From contig CAVZZV010000006.1 of the NCBI GenBank assembly GCA_963779845.1, positions 1 to 64,000 on the forward strand: DNA of 64,000 bases, written 5' to 3'. Of this stretch, positions 36,502 through 45,982 are shown piece after piece; within the stretch, counting starts at the first letter, position 1; every line of letters begins with the position of its first letter. The DNA comes from CAVZZV01 sp963779845. GTDB taxonomy: Bacteria > Bacteroidota > Bacteroidia > Bacteroidales > GCA-2748055. Made by a program: the position numbers and the translations under genes. The notes below the pieces were generated by a model. That model did no database searches, was not told where the DNA came from, and saw nothing but the letters and a program-made list of their open reading frames with translations.

Positions 36502-37764
36502 ATGAAAACCAAAGCAATACGAATTTATGGTAAAAAAGATCTTCGGCTTGAAGAATTTGACCTCCCGGAAATGAAGGAGGATGAAATCCTGGCTGAAGTT
36601 GTATCGGATAGCATCTGCATGTCATCATATAAAGCTGCAATTCAGGGCTCTGAGCATAAAAGAGTCCCCAATGATATTCATACTAACCCAACGATGATAG
36701 GGCATGAATTTAGTGGCACCATTAAAAAAGTAGGTAAAAAATGGAGCCATAAGTTCAGAGAGGGGCAAAAATTCAGCATCCAACCGGCATTGAATTATAA
36801 AGGTAGCCTCGATGCCCCGGGCTATTCTTATCGGTGGATTGGTGGAGATTCACAATATGTGATCATCCCTGACGAGGTCATGGAACAGAGTTGCCTGTTA
36901 CAATACGAAGGGGAAGCATATTTTCTGGCATCTCTTGCTGAACCTATGTCATGTGTAATTGGTGCCTTTCATGCCTGTTATCATGGTACAAGTGGCAGTT
37001 ATGTTCACCAAATGGGCATTAAACAAGGGGGAAAATTGGCGATTCTCGCCGGGGTCGGTCCTATGGGTCTTGCGGCTATTGACTATGTCTTGCATTGCGA
37101 CCGCAAACCCGGTTTGCTAGTTGTTACAGATATAGATCAGGCCAGGTTGAACAGGGCGGCCGAATTGCATACGGTTGAACATGCCAAGGAACAGGGTATA
37201 GTCCTCAGATATGTAAATACATCCGAAGTTGGAGACCCGGTAAAGCATCTGTTATCTCACACAGGGGATCAAGGATTTGACGATGTTTTTGTCTTTGCAC
37301 CGGTTAAATCTGTCGTGGAGCAAGCCGATCAGATACTGGGGATGGATGGTTGTCTGAATTTCTTTTCGGGTCCCTCAGACCCTAGCTTTAAGGCTGAACT
37401 GAATTTTTATAATGTCCATTATTCGTTCACCCATATTGTAGGTACCAGTGGTGGTAATACTGCAGATATGCAGGAAGCCCTGAAAATGATGGCGGAGGGT
37501 TCAATCAATCCTGCCGGGATGATTACCCATATCGGGGGACTTGATGCCGTTATTCCAACTACTTTATCCCTCCCTAAAATTCCGGGAGGAAAGAAACTAA
37601 TTTATACCCATTTAAGTCTGCCGTTGACTGCTATTGAAGACTTTGAAAAAGAGGGTCGGGACAACCCATTCTTCGCTGAGTTGGATGAAATAGTTAAAAG
37701 GCATGGCGGGCTCTGGAACCTGGAAGCGGAAAAATACCTCTTAAAGAACGGTGGAAAGATATAG
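36502..37764 (+). CDS. Zinc-type alcohol dehydrogenase, L-sorbose-1-phosphate reductase-like
   Basis: A 420-residue medium-chain dehydrogenase-like protein. The start MKTKAIRIYGKKDLRLEEFDLPEMKEDE and SICMSSYKAAIQGSEHKRVP resemble SorE-type L-sorbose-1-phosphate reductases. GHEFSGTIKKVG is the zinc-region motif and LAGVGPMGLAAIDYV the nucleotide-binding turn. It would interconvert a ketose phosphate and a polyol phosphate. It lies 14 bases after the aldolase-SDR gene and is the last gene of the operon. The 282 bases after it (37765-38046) contain no recognisable element. Confidence 0.88.
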   Translation: MKTKAIRIYGKKDLRLEEFDLPEMKEDEILAEVVSDSICMSSYKAAIQGSEHKRVPNDIHTNPTMIGHEFSGTIKKVGKKWSHKFREGQKFSIQPALNYKGSLDAPGYSYRWIGGDSQYVIIPDEVMEQSCLLQYEGEAYFLASLAEPMSCVIGAFHACYHGTSGSYVHQMGIKQGGKLAILAGVGPMGLAAIDYVLHCDRKPGLLVVTDIDQARLNRAAELHTVEHAKEQGIVLRYVNTSEVGDPVKHLLSHTGDQGFDDVFVFAPVKSVVEQADQILGMDGCLNFFSGPSDPSFKAELNFYNVHYSFTHIVGTSGGNTADMQEALKMMAEGSINPAGMITHIGGLDAVIPTTLSLPKIPGGKKLIYTHLSLPLTAIEDFEKEGRDNPFFAELDEIVKRHGGLWNLEAEKYLLKNGGKI

Positions 37765-38046
37765 TGGTTGGAACCGATCATGCCAGATTTTAGAGATATT
37801 TATATTCAGGTCCTTATGACAGGATAAGCAGGCGGGAAAGTGATTATCAGAATCGATCACTAACCGCTTTAGCTTCTTATCTGAAATCAAATAGATAGCC
37901 TTATTTATTTATATTGCCTGTTGAAGAAATAATCATTATTTTAACTTCTGATTTCATTTCTTCTGTTGCGGGCATTTTATCATTCATCTGAATGATTTAC
38001 AGGCTAAACATTTAAGAAAGGCCCGCCCCCTATTAAAATGACGGCC

Positions 38047-39408
38047 TTAAACCAACTGCTCCAATTCGCTAAGGCTTTTTGCTATTTCCTGATCGCTGAC
38101 TTCGAAATCTTCCAGTTCCCCTGCAAAATACTTATCGTAGGAAGCAAGATCAATGATTCCGTGACCTGAGAAATTAAAGAGGATCGTTTTGGGTGTGCCC
38201 TCTTCTTTCGCTCTCCTCGCTTCCCTGATGACCGTGGCTATGGCATGAGTTGTTTCCGGAGCCGGTATAATCCCTTCGGTTTTAGCGAAAATCATTCCCG
38301 CTTCAAATGTTTCCAGTTGTTTGACGGACTGGGCCTCGATCAAATTGTCCCTCAGAAGCTGGCTCACAATGGAGCCTGCACCATGGTACCTCAATCCTCC
38401 GGCATGGATTTTAGCGGGAATAAAATTATGTCCCAGGGTAAACATGGGCAATAAGGGGGTAAGGCCAACGGTATCTCCAAAATCGTATTGAAACTGGCCG
38501 CGGGTCAATTTGGGACAGGAAGCCGGCTCGGCCGCCACGATCCGTGTCTTCGTACCTTTGGTAAAATTGCTTCCGAGGAAAGGAAATGAAATACCCGCAA
38601 AGTTCGAGCCACCTCCAAAGCATCCGATAACAATATCCGGATAGGAATCTACCATCTCCAGTTGTTTTTGAGCTTCCTGACCAATAATAGTCTGATGTAA
38701 TAAAACATGGTTTAGAACACTTCCCAAGGAATATTTTGCATCGGGATCTTTTACGGCCATCTCAACCGCTTCCGAAATCGCTATTCCAAGACTGCCGGGT
38801 GAATCGGGATCCAGGGAAAGAATCTGGTTTCCGGAATCAGTAAAAATACTCGGAGAGGCGATTACATCCGCCCCCCACATGTTCATCATGGATTTCCGGT
38901 AAGGTTTCTGGTTGTAGGATATTTTAACCATGAACACTTTCAGGTCAATATTAAAATGTTGTGTTGCGAAAGCTAGTGCACAACCCCATTGCCCGGCGCC
39001 GGTCTCAGTGGTCATTTTCCTGACGCCCTCCTTATAATTGTAATAAGCCTGAGGAACCGCGGTATTGGGTTTGTGAGAGCCTGCCGGACTTACCGATTCG
39101 TTTTTATAATAGATCTTTACCGGGCAATCCAGGTATTTTTCAAGGTTATAGGCCCGATGCAATGGCGATGGCCGCCATATTTTATATATATCCCTAACTT
39201 CATCAGGAATTTCAATATATTTTTCAGTCGAAACCTCCTGTTGAATAAGTCCCATGGGGAAAATGGCTGAAAGATCATCCGGGCCGATTGGTTTTTTGGT
39301 GCCAGGGTGCAATGGAGGCAACGGTTTATTCGGCATATCAGAGACTAAATTATACCAGTGGGTAGGCATATCTTTCTCTTCCAGGAAAATTTTGAATGGG
39401 TCGCTCAT
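38047..39408 (-). CDS. trpB2: Tryptophan synthase beta-like enzyme, TrpB2 type
   Basis: A 453-residue pyridoxal-phosphate enzyme. The lysine motif is SPAGSHKPNTA, and GCFGGGSNFAGISFPFLG binds the phosphate. The N-terminal extension MPTHWYNLVSDMPNKPLPPLHPGTKKP and EVRDIYKIWRPSPLHRAYNLE distinguishes TrpB2 from classical TrpB. TrpB2 makes tryptophan from indole and serine and often works without TrpA. No other trp gene is nearby, so indole salvage is plausible. It is a single gene, separated from gltD by 306 bases that hold the gltD terminator. Confidence 0.93.
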   Translation of the reverse strand: MSDPFKIFLEEKDMPTHWYNLVSDMPNKPLPPLHPGTKKPIGPDDLSAIFPMGLIQQEVSTEKYIEIPDEVRDIYKIWRPSPLHRAYNLEKYLDCPVKIYYKNESVSPAGSHKPNTAVPQAYYNYKEGVRKMTTETGAGQWGCALAFATQHFNIDLKVFMVKISYNQKPYRKSMMNMWGADVIASPSIFTDSGNQILSLDPDSPGSLGIAISEAVEMAVKDPDAKYSLGSVLNHVLLHQTIIGQEAQKQLEMVDSYPDIVIGCFGGGSNFAGISFPFLGSNFTKGTKTRIVAAEPASCPKLTRGQFQYDFGDTVGLTPLLPMFTLGHNFIPAKIHAGGLRYHGAGSIVSQLLRDNLIEAQSVKQLETFEAGMIFAKTEGIIPAPETTHAIATVIREARRAKEEGTPKTILFNFSGHGIIDLASYDKYFAGELEDFEVSDQEIAKSLSELEQLV

Positions 39409-39714
39409 TTTGGATAATTTTTGGGTTAAATAATTTTATTCACTAGTATTCCTTTAAAAGTTGTTGGTAATAAATACGTTATGCATATCATCCTCTGGGA
39501 CTGCAGTATTGAATTATATAAAAAGAGGCAGGTCATAAACAACCTGCCCCCCTTAGATTTTACTTAATTAGGTTTTAAAGCGCTGTTATTTATGACAATT
39601 CATAAGTGAATGGCCATTTCCAACGATTATTTATCAGAGATTCTGTCATTTTTATCTTGTTCTGTCAAAAATAGTTAAAATTTCCAAAATGGCAACAGCC
39701 TCCTGAAATTTTTA
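39409..39714. other. Intergenic region between trpB2 and gltD
   Basis: This contains the gltD terminator (39516-39550) and, nearer to trpB2, about 100 AT-rich bases that probably hold its promoter. Bases 39551-39714 are AT-rich without a recognisable feature. Confidence 0.4.
39516..39550 (-). terminator. Intrinsic terminator downstream of gltBD
   Basis: GGCAGGT at 39527-39533 pairs with ACCTGCC at 39542-39548. On the minus strand the stem is followed by TCTTTTTATATAA. It lies about 165 bases after the gltD stop and fits the end of the gltB-gltD transcript. Confidence 0.65.
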
Positions 39715-41139
39715 CTAAATCGTTTCCAGATATGCACCTATTTGACTGGCAGCTTGCCTTCCAGAGTGAATTGCCCGAACAACAAGAGTGGCTCCCAAAA
39801 CAGAATCGCCTGCAGCAAAGACATTGGGTATAGAGGTCTGATATCGGGAAGAAATTTTAATATTATTTCTGTCTGTATAAGCCAGTTTGAGATCGTTGAG
39901 CAACCCTTCATGAACAGGCTGAACAAAACCCATAGCCAGCAGAATAAGGTCCGCCTCAATCAGCTGAGTTGAATCCGGTACAATTTTCATTTCAGGGCGA
40001 GAAAAGCCGTTCTCCATCCATTCTACCTGCTGAACTTCCAGGTGGGTAACCCGCTGCTGCTTACCATGGATTTTCGAGGTGGCCATACTCCAGAGACGGT
40101 TGCAACCTTCCTGATGAGATGAGGAAGTTTTAAGCACCTTACCAAAATAAGGCCAGGGATTATCGGAATTTCTGTTATCAGGAGGTTTGGGGAGTATCTC
40201 AATCTGGGTTACGGATTTGGCGCCCTGGCGAATTGCGGTCCCTACGCAGTCGGAACCAGTATCTCCTCCCCCTATAATTACAACATTTCGACCTTTGGCA
40301 GATATTAGTGACTCATAAGGGATAATTTCCCCCCGGTTGATTTTATTCTGTTGAGTAAGGAATTCCATGGCGAAATAGGTTCCTTCCAGTTCCCTCCCTT
40401 CGATTTCCAGATTACGGGGTTTCATCGAGCCCACGGCAAGACAAATAGCATCGAATCTTTTGATTAATTCTTTCGCTGTGATTTGTTTTCCGACCTCTAC
40501 TCCGGTTTTTATAATTAAGCCTTCCTCCATCAGAAGATTCAAACGGCGATCGACATATCCCTTGCTCAATTTGAAATCCGGAATCCCATAGCGCAGCAAC
40601 CCTCCGGCTGCATCATCTTTCTCAAACAGCGTTACTGTGTGGCCTGCCTTATTAAGGAGATCCGCACATGCCATTCCTGCAGGTCCTGAACCTACAACAG
40701 CTACTGTCTTTCCTGTACGAAAAGATGGAATCTGAGGTTTAATATATCCTTCAGAAAAAGCATGTTCAACAATTGCGGCTTCGTTTTCCCTTATAGTAAC
40801 CGGTTCCCCTTCAATATTCAATACGCAGGAATGCTCACAGGGTGCCGGACAAATCCTGCCTGTAAATTCAGGAAAATTATTGGTTGCATGCAACCTGTCA
40901 TTTGCCTTTTTCCATTCACCCTTATGCAATAGATCATTCCATTCAGGAATGAGGTTATCTACCGGGCAACCCCAGTGACAAAAGGGAATACCGCAATCCA
41001 TACAACGCGCTGCCTGCAGTTTCCTGTCTTCCGAATTCAGGGTTTGTTCCACCTCCCCGAAATCAGTCACTCTTTCCTGTATGGGGCGGTTGCCCGCTTC
41101 TTTTCTTTTTATTGTTATAAATCCTCTTGGATCTGCCAT
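39715..41139 (-). CDS. gltD: Glutamate synthase small subunit
   Basis: The 474-residue beta subunit of NADPH-dependent glutamate synthase. It passes electrons from NAD(P)H to the large subunit. The N-terminal cysteine clusters are CMDCGIPFCHWGC and CPAPCEHSC, two 4Fe-4S sites. The FAD motif is VAVVGSGPAGMACADLL and the NADPH motif VVIIGGGDTGSDCVG; AAGDSVLGATLVVRAI closes the FAD site. Length and motifs are standard. The gene begins 26 bases after the gltB stop, in one operon with it. Confidence 0.96.
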   Translation of the reverse strand: MADPRGFITIKRKEAGNRPIQERVTDFGEVEQTLNSEDRKLQAARCMDCGIPFCHWGCPVDNLIPEWNDLLHKGEWKKANDRLHATNNFPEFTGRICPAPCEHSCVLNIEGEPVTIRENEAAIVEHAFSEGYIKPQIPSFRTGKTVAVVGSGPAGMACADLLNKAGHTVTLFEKDDAAGGLLRYGIPDFKLSKGYVDRRLNLLMEEGLIIKTGVEVGKQITAKELIKRFDAICLAVGSMKPRNLEIEGRELEGTYFAMEFLTQQNKINRGEIIPYESLISAKGRNVVIIGGGDTGSDCVGTAIRQGAKSVTQIEILPKPPDNRNSDNPWPYFGKVLKTSSSHQEGCNRLWSMATSKIHGKQQRVTHLEVQQVEWMENGFSRPEMKIVPDSTQLIEADLILLAMGFVQPVHEGLLNDLKLAYTDRNNIKISSRYQTSIPNVFAAGDSVLGATLVVRAIHSGRQAASQIGAYLETI

Positions 41140-41165
41140 TTTTCTTACTTTAAAATAGTTAACTT

Positions 41166-44100
41166 CTATAATGCCTTTATTTCCACGTCGGTTTCCATTT
41201 CTTCAATTTTCCGTTTCAGGGCACTTAGCTTTTCTTCTTCAAGTACTTTGCGATATTCGTAGGGAATTACTTTAATAAAACGCTCAATATAGATTTCCCA
41301 GTCGGAAAGGATCTCCCCCGCCAGGCGGCTGCCGGTATGCTTGTAGTGTCTGGTTATCAATTCTTTTAATTCGCGGATATCAGAGCGGTCCTCGACCAGG
41401 GAGAGTTCAACCATGCCCATATTGCAGAAATAATCGAAATTCTCGTCTATATTGTAAACATAGGCAATGCCACCGCTCATTCCGGCTGCGAAATTTTTAC
41501 CGGTCCTTCCCAGAACGACAGTCCGGCCACCGGTCATATACTCGCAGCAGTGGTCCCCTACTCCTTCGACAACTGCAATGGCGCCCGAATTACGCACACA
41601 GAAACGTTCTCCCGCTATCCCGTTAATATAAACTTCTCCCCTTGTGGCCCCATACATCACAGTATTGCCAATGATAATGTTTTCTTCAGGAATAAATTTT
41701 GATCCTTCGGGTGGGACGACCGTTATTCGACCTCCCGAGAGCCCTTTGCCGAGATAATCATTGCTATCTCCCTCAAGCCTGAAACTTATGCCAGGTGCCA
41801 GAAATGCTCCAAAACTTTGTCCGGCACTGCCCTTAAAATTGCAATTAATGGTATCCTCTGGTAAGCCCGGAGCTCCGTATTTTAACGACACTCTCCCCGA
41901 GAGCATTGCACCCACAGCCCGGTCGGTATTCCGGATCGTTTCGTTAATGGTACATTTTTCCCCACTTTCGAGGGAGGAATCGGCCAGTTTTATCAGTCGG
42001 CGATCCATTACCTCTCCTATTTTATGAATTTGAGGAGTGGTAAACCGGATGGGGTTTACTTTAGCTTCTTCAGGAAAATAGGTGAGACCGGATAAATCGA
42101 GATTGCTTGTTTTCCAATGGTTTATGTCTGTCCTCCGCAGTAGAAGGTCCGATCGTCCCACGATATCTTCAAATTTCCGAAAGCCAAGCTCAGCCAATAT
42201 TTCTCTCACTTCATTGGCAATGTAAGTGAAGAAATTTACCAGATAATCGTCCTCACCGGTAAATTTTGCCCGCAAAACCGGATCCTGGGTAGCCACACCG
42301 ACAGGACAAGTGTTCAAATGACATTTTCTCATCATCACACAACCCAGGACAATCAGGGCAGAGGTGGAAAAGCCAAATTCTTCAGCGCCCATGAGGCCGG
42401 CCAGTATCACATCTCGCCCATTTTTTAACTGCCCATCGGTCTGAAGGACAATATTCTTACGCAGGTTATTAATAACCAGGGTCTGCTGGGTTTCGGTTAG
42501 GCCAAGTTCCATTGGCAACCCGGCGTGCTTTATGGAAGAAGTAGGACTTGCCCCGGTACCACCTTCAGTTCCGCTAATGGTTATCAAATCGGCTTTTGCC
42601 TTAGCTACCCCTGCTGCAATAGTGCCAACCCCGGTTTCAGAAACGAGCTTAACAGAAATTTTTGCTGAAGGGTTTACATTTTTCAGGTCAAAGATAAGTT
42701 GCGCCAGGTCTTCGATAGAATAAATGTCGTGATGCGGCGGTGGAGATATCAGGGTTATCCCGGGAATTGAATAACGGGTATGGGCAATAATTTTGTCCAC
42801 TTTATGTCCAGGTAACTGTCCACCTTCACCTGGTTTGGCACCCTGTGCAACCTTTATCTGAATTTCATCGGCATTGACCAGGTAATTACTGGTAACTCCA
42901 AAACGCCCTGATGCTACCTGTTTAATAGCAGAACGGACACTTTTACCATCTTCTCTCAATTTAAAACGAGAAGGATCTTCTCCCCCTTCTCCTGTATTGC
43001 TTCTACCTCCGATCCGGTTCATGGCCTTGGCCAGGGTCTCATGCGCCTCGCGGCTAATAGAGCCATAGGACATGGCTCCTGTGACAAAGCGCTTAGTAAT
43101 CTCACTCACCGGCTCTACGTCGTCAATACTGATCGGGTTTTTCTTATAATCAAGAAAAGCCCGCAGAAAAGCGGGTTGCTCGTTTTGTTTGTTGACAAGC
43201 CGGCTGTATTCTTTAAACTTTCCATAATTTCCTGTCCTGCAACTCCACTGCAAAAGTGAAATCGATTCCGGGTTCCAGGCATGATGCTCACCATACTTTC
43301 GATAAGCATATACTCCGCTGAATGGATCAGCAGTAAAAGTTTTACCAGAAAAGGCTTCCCTATGCGGCAGCGACGCTTCTTCAGCAATCTCCCGGAATCC
43401 AATACCTTCAATTCTGGAAGCTGTGCCCTCAAAATAGATATCGATTACCTCTTTTTTTATTCCGACAGCTTCAAAAATCTGGGATGCCCGGTAACTTCTT
43501 AAAGTCGAGATTCCCATTTTGGATAGGATCTTAAGCAAGCCGTTATTTATGGATTTGATGTAATTTTCTTCGGCTTTCTGATAGTCTTGCTGAATGGCTT
43601 TCTCTGTTACCAGTTTTTCAATGACAGAGAAACTAAGATATGGATTGATAATGGAAGCACCATATCCAAACAGCAGGGCAAAATGATGAACCTCGCGGGC
43701 TTCACCTGTTTCAATTACAATGTCTATCTGCACTCTTTTCCGGGTATTGATAAGGTGATGGTGTACCGCGGAAACGGCCATTAGAGAAGGGATGGGGACA
43801 TGATTTTTGTCGATGTTCCTGTCGGTGAGAATTATATAGTTCTTCCCTTCATCCACAGCTTTTTCGGCCTTAAGACAAATATCATCCACGGCCTCTTTTA
43901 ATGCATCCGGTCCTGTGGAAGGATCAAAACTAATGGGAAGGATAACGTTTGAGAAGCCCTTGTATTTCAGGTTTTTAATAAGTTCAAAATAGGTGTTGTT
44001 GATTACAGGGCTTTTAAACTTCACCACCTTAAAATGATCAGGATTACTGTTGTCTAAAAAATTTTGCCTTATCGAGCCTAAATACCCAGTAAGGCTCATT

Positions 44101-45690
44101 ACCAGCTCTTCCCTTATAGGATCAATGGCCGGATTGGTAACCTGAGCAAACAGTTGTTTGAAATAATTAAACAATCTCTGGGGTTTCTGGGAAAGCACGG
44201 CGGGCGGGGTATCATTTCCCATTGACCCTATGGGCTCTTTTCCTCCCTCTGCCATGGGCTTGATTATTAATTCAATATCTTCCCTGGTATAGCCAAATAC
44301 TTTAAGATATAATTCGAAATCCTGGCTCAATCCTGGAGGAATGGTATGCCCTACTTCAATGTCTTCGAGGCTTACCATATACTGATCAATCCATTCCTGA
44401 TAGGGATGTTCACTTGCAAGCCGTTTTTTTAGCTCGGCATCACGGTATATCTTTCCTTCCACACAATCGATCAGGATCATTTTTCCTGGCCTGAGCCGGC
44501 CTTTTTCCACCACTTCTCCTGCTTCGATTTGCTGAACCCCTACCTCAGATCCCATGATAATCATATCATTCTTGGTAATCAGGTACCTGGATGGCCTTAA
44601 TCCATTACGGTCCAGGGTTCCGCCAATATACCTGCCATCAGAAACGATGAGGGAAGCAGGGCCATCCCATGGCTCCATGAATGTTGAATGGTACTCATAG
44701 AATGCTCTTAGTTCAGGTGAAATTGGATTTTTAGTGTTCCACGATTCAGGAATAAGAATTGAGAGGGCGTAGGGAAGCGACTTCCCGCTCATATATAAGA
44801 ATTCCAGCACGTTATCCAATGAAGCAGAATCAGATTTTCCAGGTTCGATCACTGGATATATTTCATTGAGGTCTCCCAGCAAGTTCGATTCCAGGACAGA
44901 TTCCCTCGCTTTCATCCAGAATCGGTTCCCTTTTATGGTATTGATTTCCCCATTATGGGATAGCATCCTGAAAGGGTTGAGCAAGATCCCAGGAGGGAAA
45001 AGTATTGGTACTGAAACGGGAATGAACTAAAGCAATAGCACTGGTTAACCTACAATCCGTCAGATCTGGAAAATACTCACGTAATTGCTCAGAGGTGAAC
45101 ATTCCCTTGTAGATTAAAACCTTTGTGGATAGAGAGGGGATGTAAAAAAAACTTTTTTGTTTTAAACCTGAATCACGAATGATAATTTCTGTTTTTTTGC
45201 GGATGAGGTAAAGTTTTCTTTCAAGGGTTTCCTGTTCGTATTCTCCACCAACCAAAATTTGTTTTATTACTGGTTCAGCGGCCCTGGCTGTCTCGCCGAG
45301 GATAGAATTTTCGGTGGGAACCTCTCTGAAGTCAATAAAAGTAACATCATGTTTCCTGATTTGATCGAGTAGAATTTCCTCGCATTTTTTGGCCTCTTTT
45401 ACATCTTGTGGAAGAAAAACCAGGCCGGTACCAAATTGTCCTTCAGGAGGAATGGTATAACCCTGGATAAGATAAAAATCCCGGGAGACCTGAAGTAGAA
45501 TACCGGCGCCATCGCCTGATTTGCTATCGGCCCCTTCCGCCCCGCGATGGGTCATATTTTCCAATACTTCTAACCCTTTTTCAATAATAGTGTGGGATTT
45601 CTTTCCATGAAGTTGAGCCACAAACCCTATCCCACAATTGTCATGTTCAAATTCACTGCGGTACATCCCTTTATCGCCTGGATTTTTCAT
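41166..45690 (-). CDS. gltB: Glutamate synthase large subunit, interrupted by a one-base frameshift
   Basis: The large subunit of glutamate synthase, which makes two glutamates from glutamine and 2-oxoglutarate. The glutaminase nucleophile is Cys19 in DNCGIGFVA, after a short propeptide. The synthase domain has TGEGGEDPSRF, and the 3Fe-4S cysteines lie in CVMMRKCHLNTC. The frame from 45690 stops at 44953 (QPFQDAIP). The rest, AQPFRMLSHNGEINTIKGNRF, is in another frame and runs to 41166. On the plus strand the AAA at 44971-44973 has one base too many (CCCTTTCAGG for CCCTTCAGG). Repaired, the protein is 1507 residues, normal for the family. All catalytic parts are conserved, so a consensus error is likely. 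A leader precedes it. Confidence 0.94.
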
Positions 45691-45721
45691 ATTTTATCGA
45701 TGATGATGTTAATGCTATAAT

Positions 45722-45755
45722 AAAAAAGCCGTTCCTTCATTTATTGAGAACGGCT
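45722..45755 (-). terminator. Attenuator-type hairpin in the gltB leader
   Basis: AGCCGTTC at 45727-45734 pairs with GAACGGCT at 45748-45755, an eight-base stem. On the minus strand it is followed directly by T6. It has the form of an intrinsic terminator but sits between a promoter-leader unit and the gltB start, 32 bases upstream of that ATG. It could instead end the DUF2027-Smr transcript, although the gene's stop is about 230 bases away. Confidence 0.65.
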
Positions 45756-45785
45756 GCAAATAAAATAATTATTTTACTTCCATTC

Positions 45786-45854
45786 TCATTGAATTAACAC
45801 CTTAATAATAAGATGATAACCTGAAACCTGCCTGACCGTGTGCCTGTATAACAT
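45786..45854 (-). CDS. Putative 22-residue leader peptide of gltB
   Basis: A short reading frame (ATG at 45854, TGA at 45788-45786) lies between a consensus promoter and a terminator hairpin upstream of gltB. The peptide starts MLYRHTVRQVSGYH and ends KVLIQ, so glutamine (CAA) is the last codon before the stop. The layout matches amino-acid attenuators. Translation and conservation are untested, and the frame could be chance. Confidence 0.4.
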   Translation of the reverse strand: MLYRHTVRQVSGYHLIIKVLIQ

Positions 45855-45878
45855 CTAAAGTAAATAATTAATTTGATA

Positions 45879-45908
45879 CAAAAATACAAAAAATATTTTC
45901 TTTTCAAA
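45879..45908 (-). promoter_or_regulatory. Bacteroidota-type promoter of the gltBD operon
   Basis: On the minus strand TTTG (45908-45905) is followed after 18 bases by TATTTTTG (45886-45879), matching the -33 TTTG and -7 TAnnTTTG boxes of Bacteroidota sigma factor. Transcription would start near 45870, about 15 bases before the leader ORF and 180 bases before gltB. Confidence 0.6.
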
Positions 45909-45982
45909 TATATTAAATCAAAAATAGTGATGATTTAGCATAAATGATAATAAAATAATTCATTTCTATAAGTGCTAAACTA

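Noticed and set aside
34514..37764. Standard rhamnose pathway
   Set aside because: No rhamnose isomerase or transporter is present, and a sorbose-phosphate-type dehydrogenase and a 2-oxoacid dehydrogenase are included, so the sugar cannot be named.
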